The translations under genes and the position numbers were made by a program. From positions 44,218-108,217 of the forward strand of contig NZ_LLZN01000049.1 of assembly GCF_001509795.1 (NCBI RefSeq): DNA of 64,000 nucleotides, in the 5' to 3' direction. This DNA is from Streptomyces sp. NRRL WC-3605. GTDB lineage: Bacteria; Actinomycetota; Actinomycetes; Streptomycetales; Streptomycetaceae. Of the stretch, positions 37,266-45,699 are shown piece after piece (the first letter of the stretch is position 1; each line of letters opens with the position of its first letter). The notes under the pieces were generated by a model, which made no database searches, was not told the DNA's origin, and saw only the letters and a list, made by a program, of their open reading frames with translations.

Positions 37266-38660
37266 TTATACGCCCTGACTGACAGAGCTCATGTTGAAGT
37301 CGGGGACGCGCAGCGCCGGCATGGCCGCCCTGGTGAACCAGTCGCTCCACTCCCTGGGCAGGGTCTTCTCGGTGCGGCCCGCCTCGGTGGCGCGGCCCAG
37401 CAGATCCACCGGCGACTCGTTGAACCGGAAGTTGTTGACCTCGCCCGCCACCTCGCCGTTCTCGACCAGGTACACGCCGTCCCGGGTCAGGCCGGTCAGC
37501 AGCAGCGTCGCCGGGTCGACCTCGCGGATGTACCACAGGCAGGTCAGCAGCAGACCGCGCTCGGTGTTCGCGACCATCTCCTCCAGCGAGCGGTCCTCGC
37601 CGCCGTCGAGGATCAGGTTGTCGATGCCCGGCGCGACCGGCAGCCCGGTCAGCCCGGCGCTGTGCCGGCTGGTCGTGAGGTTCCGCAGCTCGCCCCGGTG
37701 CATCCAGTCGGTCGCGGTCAGCGGCAGCCCGTTGTCGAACACGGACTGGTCCCCGCCCGAGGAGTGGGCGATCACGAAGGGCGCGGACTCCAGGCCCGGC
37801 TCGTTCGGGTCGCTGCGCAGGCTCAGCGGCAGCTCCGTCAGCCGCTCGCCCACGCGCGTACGGCCGCCGGGCTGGGAGAAGACCGTACGGCCCTCCACCG
37901 CGTCCCGCCCCGACGCCGACCACAGCTGGTAGATCAGCAGGTCGGCCACGGCCGTCGGCGGCAGCAGCGTCTCGTACCGGCCCGCCGGCAGCTCCAGGCG
38001 CCGCTCGGCCCAGCCCAGGCGCACCGCGAGTTCGGCGTCCATGGCGGTGGGGTCGACGTCCTTGAAGTCACGGGTGGAGCGGCCCGCCCACGCCGAGCGG
38101 GTACGGTCCGGCGACTTGGCGTTCACCTCCAGCGTGCCGTTCGGCTGGTCGTGCCGCAGCCGCAGCCCGGTGGAGGTGCCCAGGTACGTCGACACGAGCT
38201 CGTGGTTGGCGAAGCCGTACAGCTCCCGGCCGCCCGCACGCGCGCGTGCGAACGCCTCGCCGAGCGCCGGGGCGAAGTCGGCGAACACGGTGGACGACGT
38301 CTCCGCCGGCGCGTCGGTGAAGTCCGGCGACGCCGGTACGTCCGTCACCAGCGGCTGCGCGTCCTCGGCGGGGCCCGCGGCGCGCGCGGCGGCCTCGGCG
38401 GCCCGCACCAGCGGCTCCAGCTCGTCCACGGTCACCGCGGCCCGGGAGACGACACCGGAGGCGGTGCCCTCCTTGCCGTCGACGGTCGCGACGACGGTGA
38501 GCGTGCGCCCGCGCGTGACGCCGTTCGTGGTGAGGGCGTTGCCGGCCCAGCGCAGGTTCGCCGTGGACTGCTCGTCGGCGATCACGACACAGCCGTCCGC
38601 CCGGGACAGCTCCAGGGCCCGCTCGACGATCTCGTGCGGCTTGTGGGTACGGGCGCTCAT
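37266..38660 (-). CDS. pmbA: TldE/PmbA-type metallopeptidase partner
   Basis: A 464-residue TldD/PmbA-family protein without the HExxxH metal motif, so it is the TldE (PmbA) half. It includes [40 protein letters not shown] and [13 protein letters not shown], typical of the family. TldE pairs with TldD to form a protease that trims unfolded peptides and matures some peptide antibiotics such as microcin B17. The ATG overlaps the tldD stop as ATGA, so the two subunits are made together. Confidence 0.92.
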   Translation of the reverse strand: MSARTHKPHEIVERALELSRADGCVVIADEQSTANLRWAGNALTTNGVTRGRTLTVVATVDGKEGTASGVVSRAAVTVDELEPLVRAAEAAARAAGPAEDAQPLVTDVPASPDFTDAPAETSSTVFADFAPALGEAFARARAGGRELYGFANHELVSTYLGTSTGLRLRHDQPNGTLEVNAKSPDRTRSAWAGRSTRDFKDVDPTAMDAELAVRLGWAERRLELPAGRYETLLPPTAVADLLIYQLWSASGRDAVEGRTVFSQPGGRTRVGERLTELPLSLRSDPNEPGLESAPFVIAHSSGGDQSVFDNGLPLTATDWMHRGELRNLTTSRHSAGLTGLPVAPGIDNLILDGGEDRSLEEMVANTERGLLLTCLWYIREVDPATLLLTGLTRDGVYLVENGEVAGEVNNFRFNESPVDLLGRATEAGRTEKTLPREWSDWFTRAAMPALRVPDFNMSSVSQGV

Positions 38661-40180
38661 CGGCCGGCCTCCTGCGTGGTGTTCAGAATGTTGACGCCCT
38701 TGAAGAGGGCCGACGGGCAGCCGTGCGACACCGCCGCGACCTGCCCGGGCTGGGCCTTGCCGCAGTTGAAGGCGCCGCCGAGGACATAGGTCTGGGGGCC
38801 GCCGACGGCCGCCATGGAGCCCCAGAAGTCCGTGGTGGTCGCCTGGTAGGCGACGTCCCGCAGCTGCCCGGTGATCCGGCCGTTCTCGATCCGGAAGAAG
38901 CGCTGCCCGGTGAACTGGAAGTTGTAGCGCTGCATGTCGATCGACCAGGACCGGTCGCCGACCACGTAGATCCCGCGGTCCACGCTGCCGATCAGGTCCT
39001 CCGTCGACATCCCCGCCGGATCGGGCTGGAGCGACACGTTGGCCATGCGCTGCACCGGCACCCGGCCGGGGGAGTCGGCGAACGCGCACCCGTTGGAGCG
39101 CTCGAACCCGGTGAGCTTCGCGATGCGCCGGTCCAGCTGGTAGCCGACCAGGGTGCCGTTGCGCACCAGGTCCCAGGACTGGCCGGCGACGCCCTCGTCG
39201 TCGTACCCGATGGTCGCGAGGCCGTGCTCGGCGGTGCGGTCACCGGTGACGTTCATCAGATCGGAGCCGTACCGCAGCTTGCCGAGCTGGTCGAAGGTGG
39301 CGAAGGAGGTGCCGGCGTAGGCGGCCTCGTAGCCGAGGGCGCGGTCCAGCTCGGTGGCGTGCCCGATGGACTCGTGGATGGTCAGCCACAGGTTCGACGG
39401 ATCGACGACGAGGTTGTACGACCCGGCCTCCACGCTCGGCGCGCGCATCTTCTCGGCGAGCAGCTCGGGGATCTGCGCCAGCTCGGACTCCCAGTCCCAG
39501 CCGGTGCCGGTCAGGTACTCCCAGCCACGTCCGACGGGCGGCGCGATGGTGCGCATGGAGTCGAACTCGCCGCTGGACTCGTCCACCGAGACGGCCGTCA
39601 GCTGCGGGTGCAGCCGTACGCGCTGCTGGGTGGTGACGGTGCCGGCCGTGTCGGCGTAGAACTTGTTCTCGTGGACGGTGAGCAGCGAGGCGTCCACGTG
39701 GTTGACGCCGTTCGCCGCGAGCAGCCGCCCGCTCCACTCGGCGAGCAGCCCCGACTTCTCCTCGTCGGGCACGGTGAACGGATCGATCTCGTACGACGAG
39801 ACCCAGGTCTTCTCGCTGTGCACCGGCTCGTCGGCGAGCTCCACCCGCTCCTCGGAGCCGGCCGCCTTGATCACCTGCGCGGACAGCTTCGCCATCGCCA
39901 CGGCCTGCGAGGCGACCTTGGCGGCGGCGTCCAGGCTGAGGTCGACACCGGACGCGAAGCCCCAGGTGCCGCCGTGCACGACCCGCACCGCGTACCCGAG
40001 GTCGGTGGTGTCGGACGACCCGGCGAGCCGGGCGTCCCGCAGCCGCCACGAGGCGCTGCGCACCCGCTCGAACCGGAAGTCCGCGTGCTCGGCGCCCAGC
40101 GCACGCGCGCGTGCCAGGGCCGCGTCGGCCAACGCGCGGAGCGGAAGCGCCGTGAAGGCTTCGTCGATGGTATGGGGCAC
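38657..40180 (-). CDS. tldD: TldD-type metallopeptidase, catalytic subunit
   Basis: A 507-residue TldD-family protein with the zinc motif HESIGHATELDRAL (HExxxH). It also shows GYDDEGVAGQSWDLVRNGTL and the C-terminal GGPQTYVLGGAFNCGKAQPG, with a conserved Cys. GTG at 40180 (VPHTIDEAFTAL) has GGGAG 6 bases upstream; the longer frame is rejected. It is first in a two-gene operon with tldE. Confidence 0.94.
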   Translation of the reverse strand: MPHTIDEAFTALPLRALADAALARARALGAEHADFRFERVRSASWRLRDARLAGSSDTTDLGYAVRVVHGGTWGFASGVDLSLDAAAKVASQAVAMAKLSAQVIKAAGSEERVELADEPVHSEKTWVSSYEIDPFTVPDEEKSGLLAEWSGRLLAANGVNHVDASLLTVHENKFYADTAGTVTTQQRVRLHPQLTAVSVDESSGEFDSMRTIAPPVGRGWEYLTGTGWDWESELAQIPELLAEKMRAPSVEAGSYNLVVDPSNLWLTIHESIGHATELDRALGYEAAYAGTSFATFDQLGKLRYGSDLMNVTGDRTAEHGLATIGYDDEGVAGQSWDLVRNGTLVGYQLDRRIAKLTGFERSNGCAFADSPGRVPVQRMANVSLQPDPAGMSTEDLIGSVDRGIYVVGDRSWSIDMQRYNFQFTGQRFFRIENGRITGQLRDVAYQATTTDFWGSMAAVGGPQTYVLGGAFNCGKAQPGQVAAVSHGCPSALFKGVNILNTTQEAGR

Positions 40181-40283
40181 GGGGGTCTCCCTGCTGTCGT
40201 GACCTGTCGGCACCGATCATGTCGCGCGGGCGGCGCCCGGGACCACACGTTTGCGGCTCGACCCGGCGACTTTCTGTAGAGAC

Positions 40284-40313
40284 CCGACAGTGACTCACCC
40301 GAGCCACTGTCGG
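40284..40313. promoter_or_regulatory. Near-perfect 30-bp palindrome between tldD and fabG
   Basis: CCGACAGTG (40284-40292) and CACTGTCGG (40305-40313) are exact complements. After one mismatch, CTC and GAG pair around an ACCC loop. It lies in the divergent control region. Confidence 0.55.
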
Positions 40314-40420
40314 TGCCCGAATGTCGTCCGCGCAGGCACGACCGATAGGTTTTCGGAGAAGCCGCCTGTCATCCAGCTGTCCGGGCGGATCTGTCAGACC
40401 CCTATCGAAAGGGTGATCCG

Positions 40421-41140
40421 TTGAGCCGCTCGGTTCTCGTCACCGGAGGCAACCGGGGCATCGGCCTCGCCATCGCCCGCATGTTCGCCGAAGCCGGCGA
40501 CAAGGTCGCCATCACATACCGCTCGGGTGAGCCGCCGGCCGCCCTGACGGACCTCGGCTGCCTCGCCGTCAGGTGCGACATCACCGACACCGAGCAGGTG
40601 GAGCAGGCCTACAAGGAGATCGAGGACGCGCACGGGCCCGTCGAGGTGCTCGTCGCCAACGCCGGCATCACCAAGGACCAGCTCCTGATGCGGATGTCCG
40701 AGGAGGACTTCACCTCGGTCGTCGACACCAACCTCACGGGCACCTTCCGGGTCGTCAAGCGCGCCAACCGCGGCATGCTGCGCGCCAAGAAGGGCCGCGT
40801 CGTGCTGATCTCCTCGGTCGTCGGCCTCCTCGGCGGTCCCGGCCAGGCCAACTACGCCGCCTCCAAGGCCGGCCTGGTCGGCTTCGCGCGCTCCCTCGCC
40901 CGTGAGCTGGGCTCGCGCAGCATCACCTTCAACGTCGTCGCGCCCGGCTTCGTCGACACCGACATGACCAAGGTGCTCACCGACGAGCAGCGCGCGAACA
41001 TCGTGTCGCAGGTCCCGCTCGGCCGTTACGCGCAGCCGGAGGAGATCGCCGCGACGGTGCGGTTCCTCGCCTCGGACGACGCCTCGTACATCACTGGAGC
41101 CGTCATCCCCGTTGACGGCGGACTGGGAATGGGTCACTGA
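40421..41140 (+). CDS. fabG: 3-oxoacyl-[ACP] reductase FabG
   Basis: A 239-residue SDR. The cofactor motif TGGNRGIG spans residues 8-15, with NAG in LVANAGITK and the catalytic set S132, Y145 and K149 (NYAASKAG). It ends GAVIPVDGGLGMGH. It reduces 3-oxoacyl-ACP in type II fatty acid synthesis. The TTG start follows AAAGGG by about 8 bases. It is 5 bases upstream of fabI and clearly co-transcribed; orthologue of S. coelicolor SCO1815. Confidence 0.95.
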   Translation: MSRSVLVTGGNRGIGLAIARMFAEAGDKVAITYRSGEPPAALTDLGCLAVRCDITDTEQVEQAYKEIEDAHGPVEVLVANAGITKDQLLMRMSEEDFTSVVDTNLTGTFRVVKRANRGMLRAKKGRVVLISSVVGLLGGPGQANYAASKAGLVGFARSLARELGSRSITFNVVAPGFVDTDMTKVLTDEQRANIVSQVPLGRYAQPEEIAATVRFLASDDASYITGAVIPVDGGLGMGH

Positions 41141-41145
41141 TCACC

Positions 41146-41913
41146 ATGAGCGGAATTCTCGAGGGCAAGCGCGTCCTGATCACCGGTGTGCTGATGGAGT
41201 CCTCCATCGCCTTCCACGCCGCCAAGCTGGCCCAGGAGCAGGGCGCCGAGATCATCCTCACCGCGTTCCCGCGGCCCACGCTGACCGAGCGCATCGCCAG
41301 GAAGCTCCCCAAGCCCACCAAGGTCATCGAGCTCGACGTCACCAACGACGAGCACCTGGGCCGCCTGGCCGACCTCGTCGGCGAGGAGCTCGGCGGCCTC
41401 GACGGCGTCGTGCACTCCATCGGCTTCGCCCCGCAGGACGCCCTCGGCGGCAACTTCCTGAACACGCCGTTCGAGTCGGTCGCCACCGCCATGCACGTCT
41501 CCGCGTACTCGCTGAAGTCGCTGACGATGGCCTGCATGCCGCTGATGCAGAACGGCGGCTCGGTCGTCGGCCTGACATTCGACGCGCAGTACGCCTGGCC
41601 GCAGTACGACTGGATGGGCCCCGCCAAGGCCGCCCTGGAGGCCACCAGCCGCTACATGGCCCGTGACCTGGGCAAGCAGAACATCCGCTGCAACCTGATC
41701 TCCGCGGGCCCGATCGGCTCCATGGCCGCCAAGTCCATCCCGGGCTTCGGCGAGCTGGCCTCCGTGTGGGACACCCGCTCCCCGCTGGAGTGGGACCTGA
41801 AGGACCCGGAGCCGGCCGGCCGCGGCATCGTCGCCCTGCTGAGCGACTGGTTCCCGAAGACCACGGGCGAGATCATCCACGTGGACGGCGGCCTGCACGC
41901 CATCGGCGCCTGA
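41146..41913 (+). CDS. fabI: Enoyl-[ACP] reductase, InhA/FabI type
   Basis: A 255-residue NADH-dependent enoyl-ACP reductase that completes each fatty-acid elongation cycle. ITGVLMESSIAFHAAK is the cofactor loop of the InhA type. The catalytic pair Y154 and K161 has the Tyr-x6-Lys spacing in YDWMGPAK. SAGPIGSMAAKSIPGF forms the substrate loop. It lies 5 bases downstream of fabG and is followed by a GC-rich hairpin. Triclosan/isoniazid target family. Confidence 0.95.
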   Translation: MSGILEGKRVLITGVLMESSIAFHAAKLAQEQGAEIILTAFPRPTLTERIARKLPKPTKVIELDVTNDEHLGRLADLVGEELGGLDGVVHSIGFAPQDALGGNFLNTPFESVATAMHVSAYSLKSLTMACMPLMQNGGSVVGLTFDAQYAWPQYDWMGPAKAALEATSRYMARDLGKQNIRCNLISAGPIGSMAAKSIPGFGELASVWDTRSPLEWDLKDPEPAGRGIVALLSDWFPKTTGEIIHVDGGLHAIGA

Positions 41914-41930
41914 TCCTCCGGCAGTCCCCG

Positions 41931-41968
41931 ACGCCCCGTTCCCCCGCCGCGCGCGGGGGGCGGGGCGT
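41931..41968 (+). terminator. Hairpin terminator of fabG-fabI
   Basis: ACGCCCCG (41931-41938) pairs with CGGGGCGT (41961-41968), with a further C5/G5 stem inside. Confidence 0.7.
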
Positions 41969-42076
41969 CACCCGTTCGGCCCACCCGGCCGGGCGGGGGA
42001 GACCGGCCGGCGGGCACCCTGGAGTACGCGTTCACCACGCGAACCCCTCACCCGCAACGGCCGAGGAGGTCCCCTT

Positions 42077-42421
42077 GTGCGCTTGTCCCGCCGCTTGGCC
42101 TCAACGACCGTCGCCGTCGCTCTCGTGCTTCCCCTGTCGTACGGGTCGGCGGCCCACGCCCACACACGTGTGCCGGCCGGCACGGAGCCGTTCGGTGCCG
42201 AGTGCCGCATACGGGTCACCGGTTCCGAGGTGACCGCGTCGTGCCACAACCCCTATCCGAGGACGGACCGCGTGAGTCTGCACGTGGAGTGCGCCCGCTG
42301 GTGGGACCTCGACGCCGACGGCCGTCCGGTACGGGCCGAGCCCGCGCAGACCGTCCGTCTGGCCGGCCGCTGCTGGAAAGAGGTGGACTCGGCCTGGATC
42401 AGTCACCGCCGGGACCGCTGA
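42077..42421 (+). CDS. Small secreted protein of unknown function
   Basis: A 114-residue protein with a signal peptide over about residues 1-28 (RLSRRLASTTVAVALVLPLS, cleavage near AAHAHT). The mature part has four Cys (in GAECRI, TASCHN, HVECARWW and GRCWKE), suggesting two disulfides. GTG start with GGAGG 7-8 bases upstream. It overlaps the 3' end of the convergent GntR gene by 23 bases. No family recognised. Confidence 0.78.
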   Translation: MRLSRRLASTTVAVALVLPLSYGSAAHAHTRVPAGTEPFGAECRIRVTGSEVTASCHNPYPRTDRVSLHVECARWWDLDADGRPVRAEPAQTVRLAGRCWKEVDSAWISHRRDR

Positions 42422-43091
42422 GGCGCCCCGGCCGGCACAGGAACGGATAGCTCGCCGCCTCGGCCGCGGCTGCCTCGGCGTCGCCCGTGCGGATCGCGTC
42501 CACGAGCCGGGCGTGGTCCATGTGCGTCTCCGGGGTCAGCCGCGGTCCGATGTCGTCGCGCAGCCAGTCCCGCAGCACCTCGCCGAGGTCCGCGTACATC
42601 GCGCTCATGACGTCGTTGTGGGAGGCCGCCACGACCGCGAGGTGGAAGGTGGCGTCGGCCGTCACGAAGGCCTCCGCGTCGCCCGACTCCCACGCCTTCT
42701 CGCGCCGCACCAGCAGCGCGTCCAGCTGCTTGAGGTCCTTCTCGGTACGCCGCTCGGCGGCCAGCTTCGCCGCGGACGACTCCAGCGTGGAGCGCAGCTC
42801 CGCGATGTGCCGGGGGTCGGCGCCGGCGAAGCGGCGGTGCATCACTCCGGCCAGCTCGCTGGTCGCCGCCACATAGGTGCCGGAGCCCTGGCGGATGTCC
42901 AGCAGCCCGTTGTGCGCGAGCGCCCGGACCGCCTCACGGACGGTGTTGCGGGCGACCCCCAGCTGCTCGACGAGTTCCGGCTCGGTCGGGATGCGGGAGC
43001 CGACCGGCCATTCGCCCGAGGTGATCTGGTTGCGCAGGGCCTGGATGACCTGCTCGGACAGGGCCGAGCGGCGGGGGTGGCTCAGGGGCAT
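42399..43091 (-). CDS. FadR/GntR-family transcriptional regulator
   Basis: A 230-residue regulator. The N-terminal winged helix carries SGEWPVGSRIPTEPELVEQLGVARNTVREAVRALAHNGLLDIRQGSGTYV in order (about 25-75), the GntR signature. The C-terminal FCD domain begins near residue 90 and shows the metal-ligand histidines in TFHLAVVAASHND and DHARLVDAI. It is divergent from an MFS exporter; the 83-base gap holds an AATCAT-CCC-ATGATT palindrome that is the likely operator. Confidence 0.92.
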   Translation of the reverse strand: MPLSHPRRSALSEQVIQALRNQITSGEWPVGSRIPTEPELVEQLGVARNTVREAVRALAHNGLLDIRQGSGTYVAATSELAGVMHRRFAGADPRHIAELRSTLESSAAKLAAERRTEKDLKQLDALLVRREKAWESGDAEAFVTADATFHLAVVAASHNDVMSAMYADLGEVLRDWLRDDIGPRLTPETHMDHARLVDAIRTGDAEAAAAEAASYPFLCRPGRLSGPGGD

Positions 43092-43144
43092 GACACACCT
43101 TCGCACGACAGGGGCGGGACCGGTGAGCCCCAGGGTGGACAACC

Positions 43145-43159
43145 AATCATCCCATGATT
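43145..43159. promoter_or_regulatory. Candidate operator for the GntR regulator
   Basis: AATCATCCCATGATT is a perfect inverted repeat (6-3-6). A third half-site ATGAT follows at 43162-43166, at the start of the MFS gene. Confidence 0.6.
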
Positions 43160-43173
43160 CTATGATGGCTCCC

Positions 43174-44445
43174 ATGGCACGCGAGGAGAATCGGGCGACG
43201 ACGTCCACACGGATACGCACCCCCGAGACCCCCACCCCGGCGAAGCCTGCCCCGCGCGCGTGGACGACCCGTCTGCTCATCGCCGGCATCGTCCTCACCG
43301 CGCTCAACCTGCGCCCCGCCATCACCAGCCTCGGCGCACTCCTCGAAGAGGTCCGTGACGCGCTCGGCATGAGCGGCAGCGTCGCCGGGCTGCTGACCTC
43401 CGTGCCCCCGCTCTGCTTCGCCGTCTTCGGCGTCACCGCCCCCCGCCTGGCCCGCCGCTTCGGCCCCGGCGCCGTGGTCTGCGCCGGCATGGTCGCCATC
43501 ACCGCCGGCCTGCTCATCCGGCCCTACGCCGGCGGCACCGCCGGCTTCCTGGCCGCCAGCGCCCTCACCCTCATGGGCATCGCCGTCAGCAACGTCCTGA
43601 TGCCCGTCATCGTCAAGCGCTGGTTCCCCGACCGGGTCGGCTCCATGACCGGCCTGTACTCCATGGCCCTCGCCCTCGGCACCGCCTCCGCCGCCGCCGT
43701 CACCGTCCCCATGACCGAGGCGCTCGGCGGCAGTTGGCAGATCGGCCTCGCCGTCTGGGGAGCCCTCGGCGCGGCTGCCGTCCTGCCCTGGCTGCCCTTC
43801 GTACGGGACCGGGGCACCGCGCCCGCCGAGGACCCGCACGCGCGCGTGGACGCCCCCCGGCTGCGCGTCACCCGCAGCCGCACCGCCTGGGCCCTCGCCG
43901 TCTACTTCGGCCTCCAGGCCACCGGCGCCTACATCACCATGGGCTGGATGGCGCAGATCTTCCGGGACTCCGGCGTGCACGCCGGCACGGCCGGGCTGCT
44001 GCTCGCCGTCACCATGGTCATGGGCGTGCCCCTCGCCTTCGTCATCCCGCGCCTGGCCACCCGCCTGCCCCACCAGGGCCCCATCGTGCTCGCGCTGGGT
44101 GCCTGCGGCCTCGCCGGCTACGCCGGCCTGTACCTCGCGCCCGCCGGCGGCTCCTGGCTCTGGGCCCTGCTGCTCGGCATCTCGAACTGCTCGTTCCCGC
44201 TGGCCCTGACCATGGTCGGCATGCGCGCCAGGACCAGCGCGGGCGTGGCCCAGCTCTCCGGCTTCGCCCAGAGCACCGGCTATCTGATCTCCATCCCCGG
44301 GCCGCTCCTCGTGGGCGTCCTCTACCAGCACAGCGGCGGCTGGGGCCTGCCCATCGCCCTGATGGCGGGCCTCATGATCCCGCAGATGGCCGTGGGCGTC
44401 CTCGCCGGACGCGACCGTACGGTGGAGGCCGAGGCGACGCGCTGA
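43174..44445 (+). CDS. MFS transporter, CynX/NimT-like
   Basis: A 423-residue 12-helix transporter beginning MAREENRATTSTRIRTPETP. The first helix contains LLIAGIVLTALNLRPAITSLG, the hallmark NLRP motif of the CynX/NimT group. A charged loop at about 210-235 divides the halves. The family exports cyanate, nitroimidazole-type or other small compounds; the substrate here is unknown. In-frame ATGs at 43162 and 43165 are alternatives, and no start has a ribosome-binding site, so the message may be leaderless. Probably controlled by the divergent GntR protein. Confidence 0.88.
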   Translation: MAREENRATTSTRIRTPETPTPAKPAPRAWTTRLLIAGIVLTALNLRPAITSLGALLEEVRDALGMSGSVAGLLTSVPPLCFAVFGVTAPRLARRFGPGAVVCAGMVAITAGLLIRPYAGGTAGFLAASALTLMGIAVSNVLMPVIVKRWFPDRVGSMTGLYSMALALGTASAAAVTVPMTEALGGSWQIGLAVWGALGAAAVLPWLPFVRDRGTAPAEDPHARVDAPRLRVTRSRTAWALAVYFGLQATGAYITMGWMAQIFRDSGVHAGTAGLLLAVTMVMGVPLAFVIPRLATRLPHQGPIVLALGACGLAGYAGLYLAPAGGSWLWALLLGISNCSFPLALTMVGMRARTSAGVAQLSGFAQSTGYLISIPGPLLVGVLYQHSGGWGLPIALMAGLMIPQMAVGVLAGRDRTVEAEATR

Positions 44446-44493
44446 GCGCACCCCCGCCGGGGGCGGGGGAGCAGAGGGTGCGAGACTGGCCGT

Positions 44494-44610
44494 ATGCCCG
44501 TGCTCGACCCGAACCCCCAGAACGGCCAGAAGAAGCTGCTGCTGGTCCTCGGCGCGTTCCTCGCCATCTTCGTGATCATCGGAATCATCGCGACGATCGC
44601 CTCCCCCTGA
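44494..44610 (+). CDS. SGM_5486-family transporter-associated peptide
   Basis: A 38-residue protein, MPVLDPNPQNGQKKLLLVLG continuing to one hydrophobic helix (about 14-36, AFLAIFVIIGIIATIASP). I recognise it as the short family annotated as SGM_5486 transporter-associated protein, found next to this MFS gene. It starts 48 bases after the MFS stop. A single-pass membrane subunit or regulator of the transporter is plausible but inferred. Confidence 0.8.
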   Translation: MPVLDPNPQNGQKKLLLVLGAFLAIFVIIGIIATIASP

Positions 44611-44804
44611 CCCGGCCGCCCCGCCGAACCCCACCCGCCCCCTCGGCACCTCCGGGGGTGGGGGTAGCCCCCCTGTCCCCTAGGGGGTGAGTGTCAGGGT
44701 CAACTGGGTGGATCACCGGATGGGTTGGCGGCCCCGCGCTCCGTACCTTCGAGATGTGCCCGCCCGAAGGCGGCCACGGAGGACCGAGGACCCACGGAGG
44801 CAGC
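44611..44804 (+). other. Intergenic region with GC-rich inverted repeats
   Basis: It contains overlapping G/C palindromes at about 44653-44686 (GGGGGTAGCCCCC and CCCCTAGGGG), likely a terminator for the transporter operon. TACCTT at 44744-44749 is a candidate -10 for the next gene. Confidence 0.5.
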
Positions 44805-45011
44805 ATGTCGGCCCCTACGCACACCCCGCCCCGACCGGCGGCCACGGGCCGTGCCGACACCCGGCTGCCCTGGTGGGCCCTGGCCCTGCCGACGCTCGCC
44901 TTCGTGACGCTCCTGCTGCTCATCCTGAACCCGTCCGAGGCGCAGGCCGCCCAGGCCGAGCCCGGCATCAGCCTGCTCCTCGAGCGCGTCCAGCAGCTGG
45001 TCACCCGCTGA
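44805..45011 (+). CDS. Small single-pass membrane protein
   Basis: A 68-residue protein: MSAPTHTPPRPAATGRADTR, then one helix (LPWWALALPTLAFVTLLLLI, about 21-40), then EAQAAQAEPGISLLLERVQQ as an amphipathic C-terminal helix. GGAGG lies 3-4 bases before the ATG with good spacing. A conserved Streptomyces protein of unknown function. Confidence 0.75.
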   Translation: MSAPTHTPPRPAATGRADTRLPWWALALPTLAFVTLLLLILNPSEAQAAQAEPGISLLLERVQQLVTR

Positions 45012-45077
45012 GCACCACCCGAGGCGCCCGGTCAACTCCCTGCGCCCCGTGGCCTGTTTCATGCGAAGCTGGATCTC

Positions 45078-45596
45078 ATGAGCGTCGCAGAACCCCGCAG
45101 GATTGTGATCTTCCGGCATGCGAAAGCCGACTGGCCCCAGGTGACGGACCACGAGCGTCCCCTCGCCGAGCGGGGCCGCCTGGACGCGGCCGAGGCCGGG
45201 CGCAGGCTGGCGGACACCGCCATCCCGTTCGACCTGGCCCTGTGCTCCACCGCGGTCCGCACCCGTGAGACCTGGAAACTCGCCGTCCACGAGTTCGAGC
45301 ACCGGCCGAAAACGGTCTACGAGGAGCGGATCTACGAGGCCTCGCCCGGCGAGCTGATCGCCGTGCTCAACGAGACCCCCGACGACGCGCAGAACCTCCT
45401 GCTGATCGGCCACAACCCCGGCGTCCAGGGCCTCACCGAGGTCCTCGCGGGCTCCGCCGAGGGCGACGCCCGCGACCGGATGAACCGCCGCGGCTTCCCG
45501 GCCGCCGCCTACGCGGTCCTCACCTTCACCGGCACCTGGAAGGCCCTGGAGCCGGGCGTCGCCACCCTGGTCGACTACTGGGCGCCCTCCGAGTGA
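45078..45596 (+). CDS. sixA: SixA-type histidine phosphatase
   Basis: A 172-residue member of the histidine phosphatase superfamily. The phosphoacceptor is H14 in RHAKADWP, and the second catalytic His is H112 in LIGHNPG. A further signature is LALCSTAVRTRETW. SixA proteins remove phosphate from phosphohistidine domains; the physiological target here is unknown. It is followed by a 13-bp terminator shared with serB. Confidence 0.9.
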   Translation: MSVAEPRRIVIFRHAKADWPQVTDHERPLAERGRLDAAEAGRRLADTAIPFDLALCSTAVRTRETWKLAVHEFEHRPKTVYEERIYEASPGELIAVLNETPDDAQNLLLIGHNPGVQGLTEVLAGSAEGDARDRMNRRGFPAAAYAVLTFTGTWKALEPGVATLVDYWAPSE

Positions 45597-45612
45597 CCGA
45601 CGCGCACGCGAA

Positions 45613-45641
45613 GGGCCCGGCGCCGTCACGGCGCCGGGCCC
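45613..45641. terminator. Bidirectional terminator between sixA and serB
   Basis: A perfect 13-bp stem (45613-45625 with 45629-45641) with a TCA loop between convergent genes. Confidence 0.78.
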
Positions 45642-45699
45642 TCGTACGTCCGGCCCCCTCCAGCTGCCCGGCCCGCGTCACGGACACGGGCGCGGGGCG

